In this document: positions 35,938-45,292 of the stretch, piece by piece
Layout: the number at the start of each line of letters is the position of its first letter
Position numbering within the stretch: position 1 is the first letter of the stretch
DNA from: Oceanobacillus alkalisoli
GTDB taxonomy: Bacteria; Bacillota; Bacilli; Bacillales; Amphibacillaceae
Direction: 5' to 3'
Assembly (NCBI RefSeq): GCF_021556485.1
Contig: NZ_JAKGBW010000010.1
Coordinates: forward strand, 61,947 to 125,946
DNA length: 64,000 bases
Program-made: the position numbers and the translations under genes
Notes under the pieces: model-generated
The model's database searches: none
Seen by the model: only the letters and a program-made list of their open reading frames with translations
What the model was told of the DNA's origin: nothing

Positions 35938-36377
35938 AGTGGTTTATTTATCTGTATCCTAAAAGCTGGAGAAGACGATATGGCAAAGAGTTAGTTGAGG
36001 TATTAAAACAAACAGACATGTCATTTAAAACAATATTTGACTTGCTTTTAGGCGTAATTGATGCTTGGCACATAGAACTAAGGGAAAGGGAGATTTATGG
36101 ATTTCGTATGAGTCAAGTATTAGCTTTAATTAGCTTAATTAATGTCCTTATTATTTCAAAATTGATATCGTTAAGGGAGGTTATTTTGTTGGAACAAATT
36201 GCGTTGATAGTCGCTATGTTATCATTTTTCTTAGCGATTGTTGTTTTAATAGTGAATATGTTTAAAGTTGGAATTATACCAGCCTTTTCAATTAAAACAA
36301 GGTTAGCTAAAATATCAGTTGGTTTAATGGGATCTTATGCAATCTTTTTTGTAACATTTTTAGTCTTAGCAAATTAA
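35934..36377 (+). CDS. PadR-coupled membrane protein (cargo)
   Basis: A 147-residue protein with an N-terminal cytoplasmic segment (YLYPKSWRRRYGKELVEVL) and three predicted membrane helices (VLALISLINVLIIS, IALIVAMLSFFLAIVVLIV, GLMGSYAIFFVTFLV). The 'LYPKSWRRRYGEE' start is typical of proteins encoded just after PadR genes in Bacillus and resembles the first part of DUF1700/HAAS-type signalling proteins. Function is unknown. It is translationally coupled to padR and followed by a terminator. Confidence 0.75.
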   Translation: MKWFIYLYPKSWRRRYGKELVEVLKQTDMSFKTIFDLLLGVIDAWHIELREREIYGFRMSQVLALISLINVLIISKLISLREVILLEQIALIVAMLSFFLAIVVLIVNMFKVGIIPAFSIKTRLAKISVGLMGSYAIFFVTFLVLAN

Positions 36378-36453
36378 TTAAGTAATCAAACATTGTGTTA
36401 CTAAAGAGTTGTACGGTTCTTTCCCTCACAGACAAGTATAAATGATTTTTAGG

Positions 36454-36499
36454 AAGAATCCATTTTTGAACCAAGCCTCTCAAAGTGGATTCTTTTTTT
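36454..36499 (+). terminator. Terminator between cargo genes and transposase
   Basis: AAGAATCCA (36454-36462) pairs with TGGATTCTT (36486-36494), followed by a T run. It separates cargo transcription from the transposase gene. Confidence 0.8.
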
Positions 36500-36582
36500 G
36501 TTTTATTAATTTTGAAATTCAAATAGAAATTTGACATACCTTTTTTAATTTAGAAACGATAAATTAGTAAAGGATAGTATTA

Positions 36583-37922
36583 ATGTTAACCAATATGATT
36601 AATCTACCAAACTTTAATATTCTGGATATGAAAGAAAGTGAATATGATTATAGATTCTTAGTTGAGACTACTGCTCTATCTCCTTCACATTATTCAAAGT
36701 GTGGTACCGTTGCAAACTTATATAAACATGGTAAGAAACAACAGTTATTTTTCGACCTGCCAATGCATGCAAAACGTGTTGGTATTTATGTCAATCGCCA
36801 ACGATATAAATGTAGGGAATGTAATGAAACATTTTTTGAAAATCTGCCAGATATGGATGTCAATCGTTCTGTTACTAATAGGCTAATTTATTGGATTAAA
36901 GAAGCAAGCCTTGAAAAGATGTTTACCAGTGTTGCAGAAGAGATTGGCGTTGATGAGAAAACTGTACGAAACATCTTTAATGACTACGTTGATGAGCTTG
37001 AAGCTCAAACTGATTTTAGAACTCCTAAATGGCTTAGTATTGATGAAGTCCATTTGCTTAAAAACTATCGTTGTGTCATCACTGATGTTGAAAACAAGTC
37101 AGTAATTGACATCTTACGGAAACGTAATAAGGATACTGTTATCAGTTACCTTTCAAAGCTCCAAGACATTGAAAAATTGAACTTGTAGCAATGGATATGT
37201 GGAATCCATATAAGAGTGCTGTTAACACAGTGATACCACATGCCAAAATCGTTATTGATAAATTCCAAGTCGTTAAATTAGCCAATGAATCCTTAGAGAA
37301 AATCCGAAAAGCTAACCGTCAAAATGTGTCAGCAAAAGAACGCAGACAACTTATGAGAGATCGTTATGTGCTTCTTACAAGGAGTAAAGACTTAATAGAC
37401 TTTGATGACCAGATAAAGCTACAAATATGGACTCAAAACTTTCCACTGCTTGGGCAGGCTTATGAACTTAAAGAGAAATTCTTTGACATCTATGAAGCCG
37501 AATCAATCAACAATGCTTATAAACTCTATCAAAATTGGCTTTCAAATGTATCTAAAGAATTAATGACTTATTTTGAAGATCTGATTAAGGCTATGAATAA
37601 TTGGGAAGAAGAAATATTCAATTACTTCGATTCTCCTATTACAAACGCTTATACGGAGTCCCTAAATCGTTTAATTAAGACAATGAACCATGTTGGTCGT
37701 GGTTACTCTTTTGAAGCCCTTAGAGCAAAGATTTTGTTTACTCAAGGCTATCGTAAAGTTAAAAAGAAAAAGAAATTTAAAGAAGTTGAAGTTACTTTCG
37801 GAAAAATGTTACCAGACCAATTCCCAAATTGGTCACAAACTGGTTATGAATGGGTGTATGAAGAAATTTATGGTGCTGATTTTTCCACACTGATTAAAGC
37901 TATGGAAGAGGGTACTTTTTAA
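36583..37922 (+). pseudogene. ISL3-family transposase, frameshifted
   Basis: Two abutting frames (36583-37188 and 37191-37922) together give the ~445 residues of an ISL3 transposase. The first has the N-terminal zinc-finger region (YKCRECN; the usual first CxxC is reduced to SKCG), the HTH and the first Asp (LSIDEVHLL). The second starts in the middle of the expected block VAMDMWNPYK and has the second Asp and the Glu region (TNAYTESLNRLIKTMN). The joint near 37185-37195 needs a -1 shift. No convincing slippery heptamer was seen, so this copy is probably inactive. Confidence 0.85.
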
Positions 37923-37953
37923 CCCTCTTTCCACACTATTTTCCGATTACCCT

Positions 37954-38343
37954 TTATTTTTTCCCTATCGATAAATAAACGACGAGAACTAAAATTAAAA
38001 TCATTCCGACAACCTGCCAAGCCCCAAATGGCAGGTTCAGCCAAATGATACTGCTTACTACGTCAGTTAAAGGTTCCACCGTCCCAAGCAAAGTTGTTTC
38101 CTTCGCCTCTAAATACTCCAAACTCTTAATAAACATCCAAAAAGCGAGGGTTGTTCCGAAGATTATTGTAAAAGCTAAAACAATTACAGTTACAAATGAC
38201 GAATCCTGTACATCAACTTTCCATACAGGATGGACAAAATTCATACAAACTCCCGCAATCAACATCGCCCATCCTACAACGGTTACCGAGGAATAAAGAT
38301 CGAGTAATTTACGAGCATAAAGTGTGTAGAAGGCAATCCACAC
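37954..38343 (-). pseudogene. EamA/DMT permease, C-terminal half only
   Basis: About 129 residues with the last 4-5 helices of a drug/metabolite transporter (FAFWMFIKSLEYLEAKETTL-like segment, then TVEPLTDVVSSIIWLNLP). EamA proteins have about 300 residues and two repeats; the first repeat is absent. The frame breaks at ~38344, where an AraC fragment begins on the other strand. Its stop codon lies in the 8-bp target of the neighbouring insertion element. Confidence 0.75.
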
Positions 38344-38611
38344 CCATTACAATAATCCAATTAAACTCGAAACGTTAGCAGGAATTACTCACTTAAGCAA
38401 AGCGGAAACGATTCGGGTTTTTAAAAGACATGTTGGACGAACACCCTTCAACTATATTCTCGATTATCGGTTGGAGCGCAGCATTAATTTACTGATTGGA
38501 ACGAGAAGCACGATAACAGAAATTACACTAGAATGCGGCTTTTCCAGTGTGAGTTATTTCATTGAAAAGTTTAAAGAAGTATTCCATATGACACCTCGAA
38601 AATATAGATAA
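38342..38611 (+). pseudogene. AraC-family regulator, C-terminal DNA-binding domain only
   Basis: The plus strand encodes ~89 residues of an AraC double helix-turn-helix domain (IKLETLAGITHLSKAETIRV, then FKRHVGRTPFNYILDYRLE, ending FHMTPRKYR). There is no start codon or effector domain; the frame begins abruptly at ~38342 next to the headless EamA gene. The two genes were probably divergent neighbours whose 5' ends were removed by one deletion. Confidence 0.75.
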
Positions 38612-38634
38612 GAAAAAAGGTCAAGGTAAATCAA

Positions 38635-40512
38635 TCAAACCTTGACCTCATAGGCTGGCTGAGTTGCCAACTCTGTTTCTTCCTCTCCTTGTCTTAACAA
38701 GCGCAATCCATTCAAGATGACAAGTATCGTGGAGCCTTCATGAAATAACACAGCGAGTGGCAAATTCAATAAACCAAATAGGTTCCATATAACTAAGGCG
38801 AGAATCACCCCAACGGAAAATGTGACGTTTAAAGCAATAATTCGATTTAATCTGTGACTCAACTTAAAGCTATAAAAAAGTTTGGCTAAGTTGTTTTTCA
38901 CAATAACAACATCAGAAGATTCCATTGCAACAGATGAACCGCTCCCCATCGCAATTCCGATATCCGCATTCGCAAGTGCAGGTGCATCATTGATTCCGTC
39001 ACCGATCATTCCAACAACCTTCCCTGCTTGCTGGCTTTCATGGATGTACTTAATTTTATCTTCCGGCAAGCATGAAGCAGCATATTCGGTCGCACCAACT
39101 TCTTTTGCAACTTTTTTTGCAACCGTTTCGTTATCACCTGTTAGAAGCGCAACACGAATTCCATCATTTTGAAATCCTGCCACCGCGTCAGCCGATTCTT
39201 TCCGTACCCGGTCTGCAAGCGAGAAATAACCAACGATTTTGTTATCTTTTCCTACAAAAATATTCGTATTTCCGTCAACTGCCTTCTTTCGGTACTCATG
39301 AACATCCTCATAATGATCAAATGCAGAAGGTTTTCCGATTTGAATGGCACCTTTTTTCATTCCCGAACCAGCTACCTCTTCCACCGGTTCACTCCGATTA
39401 ACTTGATCCAAATTCAAATCCTTAAATGTATCTACAACCGCCTTTGCAATTGGGTGACTGGACTGCTGCTCCATGTATACGACTTCTCTTAATACATCCT
39501 CATCTGCTGCGTATTCTACAACTTCGAAGTCACCATGTGTGAGCGTACCAGTCTTATCACTATAAAGCACATCCATTGTACTGAGTGCTTCCATTGCCGC
39601 CCCACCTTTGAACAACACACCATTCCTTGCCCCGTTGCTGATTGCACTGAGCGTTGCCGGTGTAGCGGATGCGACAAGTGCACATGGACTTGCCACTGTC
39701 AGCATAACCATCCCACGATAAAATGCTTCTTGAAAGCTGAAATCAGTAAATGTATAAAGAATGAAAACAAAAATCGGAACTCCTACCAACACACTGATCA
39801 CATATTTCGATTCAATCCGGTCGATAAATTTCGATACTTTGGACGGGCGGTTTTGTGCTTCTTCAACCATCCGAATAATATTGGAAAAAATAGTCTCATC
39901 ACTTGATTTGTTTACCTTTAGATAAAAAGCATTTCCTTCATTAACGGTTCCTGCAAATACTTCGTGCCCTTTTTCTTTACGGACAGGTACAGACTCTCCG
40001 GTTAATGCAGCTTCGTTTACCATTGTCTGCTGGTCCGTGAGTCCATCAATTGGGATTAAGTCTCCTTTTGATACAACGACTATGTCTCCCACCTTTAAAT
40101 CTTCTGTAGGTATCTCGACAACTGTACCATTATCTTTTATAACTTGTGCAATTGAGGGAATGTGGGACATGAGCTCAGAAATGGCGTTAGTGGATTTAGC
40201 CGACGCATAATCTTCAAGTGCTTCCGCTCCAGCGAAAATGAGCAGCAAAATCGCTCCTTCTGATTCATACTGAATGGTAACCGCCCCAAGCGCAGCCAAG
40301 ATCATAAGTAAGTCAACATTAGGAGACTTCGATTGAACGGTATCCACTATTGCATTCTTCGCAGCAAAAAAGCCTAAAAAGAAAATGGCTGCATAAAATG
40401 AAAGACGGCTTGCCATTTCAACAAAAGGCATGAGAATAAATCCGAGAATGATAAAATATATACCAATAAGCAGAAACTGGCCTGGACGGCTTTTGACTAG
40501 ATAGTTGAACAT
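38635..40512 (-). CDS. zosA: P1B-type zinc-transporting ATPase ZosA
   Basis: About 625 residues. P-type motifs are SPCALVAS (ion-binding CPC-like SPC), DKTGTLTHG (phosphorylation), SSHPIAKAVV (HP locus) and GDGINDAPALANADIG. No N-terminal heavy-metal-binding domain, as in B. subtilis ZosA. The start was set at ATG 40512 since AAAGG touches the earlier ATG 40521. A perfect PerR box lies upstream, matching the peroxide control known for zosA, where the pump imports zinc during oxidative stress. Confidence 0.9.
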   Translation of the reverse strand: MFNYLVKSRPGQFLLIGIYFIILGFILMPFVEMASRLSFYAAIFFLGFFAAKNAIVDTVQSKSPNVDLLMILAALGAVTIQYESEGAILLLIFAGAEALEDYASAKSTNAISELMSHIPSIAQVIKDNGTVVEIPTEDLKVGDIVVVSKGDLIPIDGLTDQQTMVNEAALTGESVPVRKEKGHEVFAGTVNEGNAFYLKVNKSSDETIFSNIIRMVEEAQNRPSKVSKFIDRIESKYVISVLVGVPIFVFILYTFTDFSFQEAFYRGMVMLTVASPCALVASATPATLSAISNGARNGVLFKGGAAMEALSTMDVLYSDKTGTLTHGDFEVVEYAADEDVLREVVYMEQQSSHPIAKAVVDTFKDLNLDQVNRSEPVEEVAGSGMKKGAIQIGKPSAFDHYEDVHEYRKKAVDGNTNIFVGKDNKIVGYFSLADRVRKESADAVAGFQNDGIRVALLTGDNETVAKKVAKEVGATEYAASCLPEDKIKYIHESQQAGKVVGMIGDGINDAPALANADIGIAMGSGSSVAMESSDVVIVKNNLAKLFYSFKLSHRLNRIIALNVTFSVGVILALVIWNLFGLLNLPLAVLFHEGSTILVILNGLRLLRQGEEETELATQPAYEVKV

Positions 40513-40568
40513 GTTACGCATCCTTTCTAAAAGAAAATTTAACCGCTTAAACTACATAAATTATTAAT

Positions 40569-40583
40569 TTATAATTATTATAA
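40569..40583. promoter_or_regulatory. PerR box upstream of zosA
   Basis: TTATAATTATTATAA is a perfect match to the Bacillus PerR operator TTATAATNATTATAA, 57 bases upstream of the zosA start and inside a longer AT-rich palindrome. Confidence 0.85.
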
Positions 40584-40717
40584 ATTAATAATACCATTAG
40601 AAAGGATTTACATCAACAAAAAAAGCAGCCTATAGCATAAGATGCGGTACATTTTATCCCGGTGTAACCGTCCGTAACCCCCCCATTGATTGAAGTTTCA
40701 CTTTATCACATTATCTT

Positions 40718-41669
40718 TTAAAAAACTTTTTCTAATTTACTCACTTCCTTTTTTACTTCACGAGGCAAATCGAGGAATGGCTGAATATCCTGTACGTATT
40801 CTAAAATCCCCACGTATTCCCCATTTTCATCAAATACACCTTTATACGTGATATGGATAACGTTCCCTTCTTTTTTGAACCACATCGTTTCCGAGGTGCG
40901 TTTTTTTGTTTTCAGATCACGGATCAGTTGCATAACCTTCTTCAGACTTTTCGGTGGATGGCAATTTGCGACATTCCGCCCAATCGAGCTTGGGGTTCGC
41001 ACAAACATCATATCAGCCGCTTCTACTTTTTCATTGAAATATTTGAATATATCGTTCTTATCAACGAATGTTATTTCTAACGGCAAGTTGTTCAAAATAA
41101 TATCCGCTTCCTTCATCGTTAAATATCCGCCGACGAACGGCAAAACGGCAAATGTCTCTCGCTTCGTTCCAATTCCAGTTCACTATTTCCCTTTCCTTGT
41201 TGCATAAGCCACACCCGTTCAGATTGCCACTCTTCTTGCGGGTAATAAGACAATAACCGAATACATTACTTTCCGTTGCAATTTGCAACCAAATCCTTCT
41301 CTGTGAAGACGGTCTTCATTAGCGACAATAGAAATGCCTCTTCGTCAAACAGCATCTCTTTCATTTTCTGCTCAAAAAGACGATATGACTTTACTATATA
41401 GAAAAATTCTATTTCGGGGAGTTGCTCCATCATTCGTTTTGTCCCCTTGTATAACGTACGGATCCGGTCATCATTCCCCCACATGATCCGGCAAGGTGAT
41501 TGCCATTTTTTAATTCCTGTACAATTAATTGGATGGTTGTCATGTCTACATCTTGAATCTGCCGTGCAAGGCATGTTTCGATGATTTCTGATGACTCTCC
41601 CCTCTGCAAACGAAGCAATATAGCTTTTAATCCATCTATTAGTTCCTTATTAATCGGAGCGTTAACCAT
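40718..41669 (-). pseudogene. DUF438/PAS protein gene broken by frameshifts
   Basis: From ATG 41669 (GTGAGG upstream) the minus strand first encodes a DUF438-like start (INKELIDGLKAILLRLQRGE). It then shifts frame near 41500 to a hemerythrin-like region (MMEQLPEIEFFYIVKSYRL) and shifts again before 41143. The last block encodes an intact-looking PAS domain (KEADIILNNLPLEITFVDKN). A functional relative is one protein of ~450-500 residues; here at least two shifts and a shortened middle are present. Confidence 0.7.
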
Positions 41670-41792
41670 TTCCTCACCATCCTTTAATATTCTCATATCA
41701 AGTATAAGCGAGGAAAAGTCATCCGTAGAGGGTTCTTGCAATTGTTCACAAATTGTTTAAGTATGGTCACTTCGATGGGTTACGCATTTTGT

Positions 41793-42494
41793 TTATACCT
41801 TCCTCACAACAGTCACCCTCCGTATAAACAGATAGCTAATTAGATATAATCCAATACCAATTAGGAAGATTGTTACAAAAGTCAGCATGGACACATCAGG
41901 TATAAGATTCACAAACGCTTCAATTAACCAGCCTTCAAAAAGACCGTACATAGTTACGACTAGTAATACCCCCAAGGTAATTCTTCCACCTAATAAACCA
42001 AAATGGTAAAATATTAATCCGATGATAAATAGTAATGCCATGAGAAAGAACATAACGAATGTATCAATAACTGTTCTTGTTAACCAAGTATCTGAGAGCA
42101 GCATAGCAGGATGTCCAAAGATATAATTTGTAATACCGAATAGATTGAGGAGACGTTCGAAAATCAATTGCAATGTATTCCCTGCTACTGCGATGAATAG
42201 AGAATAACCGAAGAAGAAGTACATATAGCTCAGAAAAATATTTTTCCGAATCGCACCCATTTTCAACCCGAATGGAATATCCTTCTTAACACTTTGAAAA
42301 GCTATAATCGCAACATTCGTATAGGTTGCAAACGGAAACGCCCAAAAAAATTGACTATCTGCTACATCCATTAGGAAATAAGCCATAATACTAGTTGCAA
42401 CCGTAATTGTAATAAGAATCAACCAAAATATCTTCACTTGATGCTTCATATCTTGTGCATAATAATAAATGAGTCCTTTTACTTGGTTATTCAT
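41793..42494 (-). CDS. ABC transporter membrane protein of ytrAB-like operon
   Basis: A 233-residue protein with six hydrophobic helices, typical of the small permeases in YtrA-regulated ABC systems. Start ATG 42494 has AAAGGAG and overlaps the ATPase gene by 8 bp. With the ATPase it should form an exporter-like complex related to cell-envelope or peptide-antibiotic stress. Little conserved sequence is visible beyond the helices. Confidence 0.75.
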   Translation of the reverse strand: MNNQVKGLIYYYAQDMKHQVKIFWLILITITVATSIMAYFLMDVADSQFFWAFPFATYTNVAIIAFQSVKKDIPFGLKMGAIRKNIFLSYMYFFFGYSLFIAVAGNTLQLIFERLLNLFGITNYIFGHPAMLLSDTWLTRTVIDTFVMFFLMALLFIIGLIFYHFGLLGGRITLGVLLVVTMYGLFEGWLIEAFVNLIPDVSMLTFVTIFLIGIGLYLISYLFIRRVTVVRKV

Positions 42495-43353
42495 ACGTGT
42501 GTGCTCCTTTCTTCTCTGTTAAATAAATCATTAATTCTTGTATAGGTATTCCTTCTGCATCTAACCCGAATTCCTTCGCTTCTTCTATGGAACCATAGGT
42601 ATAGACAATAGCATTTCCAGCCAGATCTTTTCGTTCGATTACTTCTTTATCCTGTAAAAAATCATCAACCTTTTCTGCTGGTCCAGATACGGCTACCGTT
42701 TTCGCCCTTAATACTTCTGAATCCTCTTGCAAAACAACAGATCCTTCCTGCAAAATTATTACTTCTTCAAACATTAAACTCACCTCATCAATTAAATGAG
42801 TGGAAAAGATTATTGTTCTTGGATAATCCTCATAATCTTCCAATAATAATTCATAAAAACGTTTCCGAGATGGGGCGTCCATGCCAATATATGGTTCATC
42901 GAAAACGGTAATCGGGGCCCTGCTTGCTAAGCCAACCGTAATACCTAAGGCAGACTCCATTCCTTTTGATAAAGCTTTTATCTTTAGACGGGTCGTCAAG
43001 TTAAATTCCTTCAATAAATCTTCAGCAAAAGATTGGTCCCAATTCGGATAAAAGTAAGAGAATATCTTTAACACATCTTTGATTTTCAGCTCTTTCGGGA
43101 AATTATCGGATTCCTTAATCAAGCAAATTGATTCCATCAATTCCTGCTGATCGAATGAATTTTCACCATTAATTTTTATTTCACCACTGGTTGGCATGAT
43201 TTGGCCACTGAGAATATTCATGAATGTCGTTTTCCCAGCACCGTTTCTCCCTAGCAGACCGTAAATTTTATTTTCCTCGAGGGTAAAAAATACATGATTT
43301 AATGCATACTGTTCACCATACCTCTTACTTAGATTATTCACTTCAATCTTCAT
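42487..43353 (-). CDS. ABC transporter ATP-binding protein (YtrB-like)
   Basis: About 288 residues. Walker A is GRNGAGKTT, the signature region is LSKGMESALGI, and Walker B is ITVFDEPYIGMDAPS; note GMDA in place of the usual GLDP. The C-terminal ~70 residues are typical of YtrB/YhcG proteins. The start was set at ATG 43353, 9 bases after AGGAAGG; ATG 43362 abuts that site. It overlaps the GntR gene, giving a tightly coupled three-gene operon. Confidence 0.88.
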   Translation of the reverse strand: MKIEVNNLSKRYGEQYALNHVFFTLEENKIYGLLGRNGAGKTTFMNILSGQIMPTSGEIKINGENSFDQQELMESICLIKESDNFPKELKIKDVLKIFSYFYPNWDQSFAEDLLKEFNLTTRLKIKALSKGMESALGITVGLASRAPITVFDEPYIGMDAPSRKRFYELLLEDYEDYPRTIIFSTHLIDEVSLMFEEVIILQEGSVVLQEDSEVLRAKTVAVSGPAEKVDDFLQDKEVIERKDLAGNAIVYTYGSIEEAKEFGLDAEGIPIQELMIYLTEKKGAHTYE

Positions 43354-43720
43354 TTCCTTCATCCTTCCTTTGTAACATTTCTATAAGCTCCTCATCTGTC
43401 ATTTGCAGCTTTTTTGCTTCTTCTTTGAGTGGCAGCATGTAATTGTCATAGAAGGTCTGTTTTCTTTTCTTCATCACAATCTCTTTTGCTGTGTCAGTAA
43501 CAAACATGCCGACCCCTCTCCTTTTTACTAATATTCCTTCTCCTACAAGTTCATTAATCCCTTTTCCAGCAGTAGCAGGATTAATTTGATAAAAGGCAGC
43601 AAATTCATTCGTGGATGGCACCCGTGTCCCTGTCTGATAAGTTTCATCCATAATCGAGTCCTCAATCAAATCCTTAATCTGCATGAAAATTGGCTTGCTA
43701 TCATCTAATTTTTTATTCAT
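43343..43720 (-). CDS. ytrA: GntR-family regulator, YtrA subfamily
   Basis: A 125-residue short GntR protein: winged helix (KPIFMQIKDLIEDSIMDETY, GTRVPSTNEFAAFYQINPAT) plus a short helical dimerisation tail, as in YtrA. It is the first gene of the ABC operon. An inverted repeat just upstream (43741-43762) is a likely operator. YtrA regulators respond to cell-wall antibiotics in B. subtilis. Confidence 0.87.
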   Translation of the reverse strand: MNKKLDDSKPIFMQIKDLIEDSIMDETYQTGTRVPSTNEFAAFYQINPATAGKGINELVGEGILVKRRGVGMFVTDTAKEIVMKKRKQTFYDNYMLPLKEEAKKLQMTDEELIEMLQRKDEGNED

Positions 43721-43740
43721 TTAAGTTCATCCCTTAGTTG

Positions 43741-43762
43741 GTTAGTTACTTATGTAATTAAC
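43741..43762. promoter_or_regulatory. Candidate YtrA operator
   Basis: GTTAGTTAC (43741-43749) and GTAATTAAC (43754-43762) form an inverted repeat matching at 8 of 9 positions with a 4-bp centre, directly upstream of the GntR gene. Confidence 0.6.
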
Positions 43763-43918
43763 CCTATAACATATTCAGATAAATGTCAATCCTATTTGAA
43801 TTTGTATTGAAATAAACATGAAAAAACTCGGGATTCTTAGGAAAGAAAACCCGAGTGATTATTGGATTTAGACCAGCTTTTGCAAAATGGTATGATTACA
43901 ATAGTCGTGGACGTAATA

Positions 43919-45259
43919 CTAGTTTTTAACTTCTTCCTTTGTAAATCGATTTTTTGGTTTCTTTAGACCAAGATGTTCGCGTAGTGTGTCACCTTCGTAA
44001 TCCAATCGGAATAAACCTCTTTCCTGTAATATTGGAACTACCAATTCCACAAAATCCTCTAAATCCCTTGGTAGTAGCGGGAATTGTATCATAAAGCCAT
44101 CTGTTGCCTTTTCCTTAAACCATTTTTCCATCTCATCTGCTACTTGTGTTGGTGTACCAATAAATCCATCCCTTTTAGCAGCACCGAAAAATCTTGTGTA
44201 GAGATCACCAACCTTGAGATTCTCTTCCTGAATGATTCTTTTCATTTCATTGAATTGGCTTTGAATACTATTTACTCTCGGAAATTCCACTTCTTTTGCT
44301 GGCGTATCTAGAGAATATTTAGAGAAATCCACATTTCCCATATATCCAGAAACAAACTTTAAACTTTCATATGGATCGATTAGTTTTTGCAACTCATTAT
44401 ATTTTTCTTGTGCAATTGCTTCCGTTTCTCCTACGATTGGTGATATTCCATGCAGAATGTGAAGCTCCTCTTCCCTTCTCCCAAACTCATTTAATTGTGA
44501 CTTTAATTTTTGATAAAATTGTTTCGATTCTTCGATAGTATCCCAATGGGTAAAAACAACTTCAGCAGTACGAGCGGCCAGTCTTTGGCCTGGAACGGAA
44601 GCACCTGCCTGAATGATGACCGGCTGGCCTTGCTCTGACCTTGCAATATTTAATGGTCCTTTTACCGAAAAATACTCACCACTGTAATGAAGCTCATGAA
44701 CCTTATTCGGATCATAAAACTCCCCAGTTTCTTTATTATATATAAAAGCATCATCTTCCCAAGAATCCCACAGTCCCTTCACAATATCTACGAACTCCTC
44801 AGCTCGCTCATATCGGTGATCATGTTCCCAATGATTTTCTCGACTAAAGTTTAATGCAGTCTGTCCTGTAGCATCAGCAGTTGTGACTACATTCCATGCA
44901 GCACGGCCATCACTTATGTGATCAACAGAAGCAAATTGACGTGCAAGGGTATATGGTTCGTTGTATGTTGTCGAAGAGGTAGCTCCGACCCCTATTTTCT
45001 CCGTTGCTGATGCTAAAGCCGTTATTAGTACAACTGGATCGAATCGATTCAATATTTGTGGGTGTGACTCATGATTAATTGCCAGGCTATCTGCAATAAA
45101 AGCAATATCGAACTTTCCTTTTTCAGCAATCTGGGCTAACTTTTGCAAGGCCCTCACATCAATATTCGCATTTGGATTTACTGTTGGATGTTGCCAGGAA
45201 GCAACATGCATTCCTGTTCCAATTAAATAAGCTGCTAATTTTATTTGTCTTTTAGTCAC
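43919..45259 (-). CDS. Flavin-dependent monooxygenase, NtaA/SnaA/DszA family (CmoJ/YxeK-like)
   Basis: A 446-residue bacterial-luciferase-fold monooxygenase of the NtaA/SoxA/DszA group (AAYLIGTGMHVASWQHP at the N-terminus; GRAAWNVVTTADATGQTALN; GQPVIIQAGASVPGQRLAA). In B. subtilis the relatives YtnJ (CmoJ) and YxeK oxidise N-acetylated S-modified cysteines in sulfur salvage. It is the last gene of the SAM-riboswitch operon with an acetyltransferase and deacylase, so a similar role is likely. Start GTG 45259 has AAGGGGAG. Confidence 0.88.
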   Translation of the reverse strand: MTKRQIKLAAYLIGTGMHVASWQHPTVNPNANIDVRALQKLAQIAEKGKFDIAFIADSLAINHESHPQILNRFDPVVLITALASATEKIGVGATSSTTYNEPYTLARQFASVDHISDGRAAWNVVTTADATGQTALNFSRENHWEHDHRYERAEEFVDIVKGLWDSWEDDAFIYNKETGEFYDPNKVHELHYSGEYFSVKGPLNIARSEQGQPVIIQAGASVPGQRLAARTAEVVFTHWDTIEESKQFYQKLKSQLNEFGRREEELHILHGISPIVGETEAIAQEKYNELQKLIDPYESLKFVSGYMGNVDFSKYSLDTPAKEVEFPRVNSIQSQFNEMKRIIQEENLKVGDLYTRFFGAAKRDGFIGTPTQVADEMEKWFKEKATDGFMIQFPLLPRDLEDFVELVVPILQERGLFRLDYEGDTLREHLGLKKPKNRFTKEEVKN

Positions 45260-45292
45260 TTTTCTCTCCCCTTAATTTATTAAACTTAATCT

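Larger units (their letters stand above)
35426..37952 (+). mobile_element. ISL3-family insertion element with PadR/membrane-protein cargo
   Basis: A 2,527-bp element. Its 25-bp ends are inverted repeats matching at 21 of 25 positions (35426-35450, GGGTATTCGGATTATCG..., and 37928-37952). The 8 bases TTTATTTT flank it directly on both sides (35418-35425 and 37953-37960), the target duplication size expected for ISL3. A second end-like block lies inside at 35487-35505 (18/19 match to the left end), and another GTGTGGAAA block inside the right end near 37883. It holds a PadR gene, a membrane-protein gene and a frameshifted ISL3 transposase. It landed on the stop codon of a truncated EamA gene. 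Confidence 0.88.

Noticed and set aside
37180-37195. Programmed -1 frameshift in the ISL3 transposase
   Set aside because: The joint (GAA AAA TTG AAC TTG TAG) has no proper X XXY YYZ heptamer in frame and ISL3 transposases are normally single-frame.
41061-41288. 75-codon frame inside the DUF438 remnant
   Set aside because: Out-of-frame translation between two true fragments of the broken gene.
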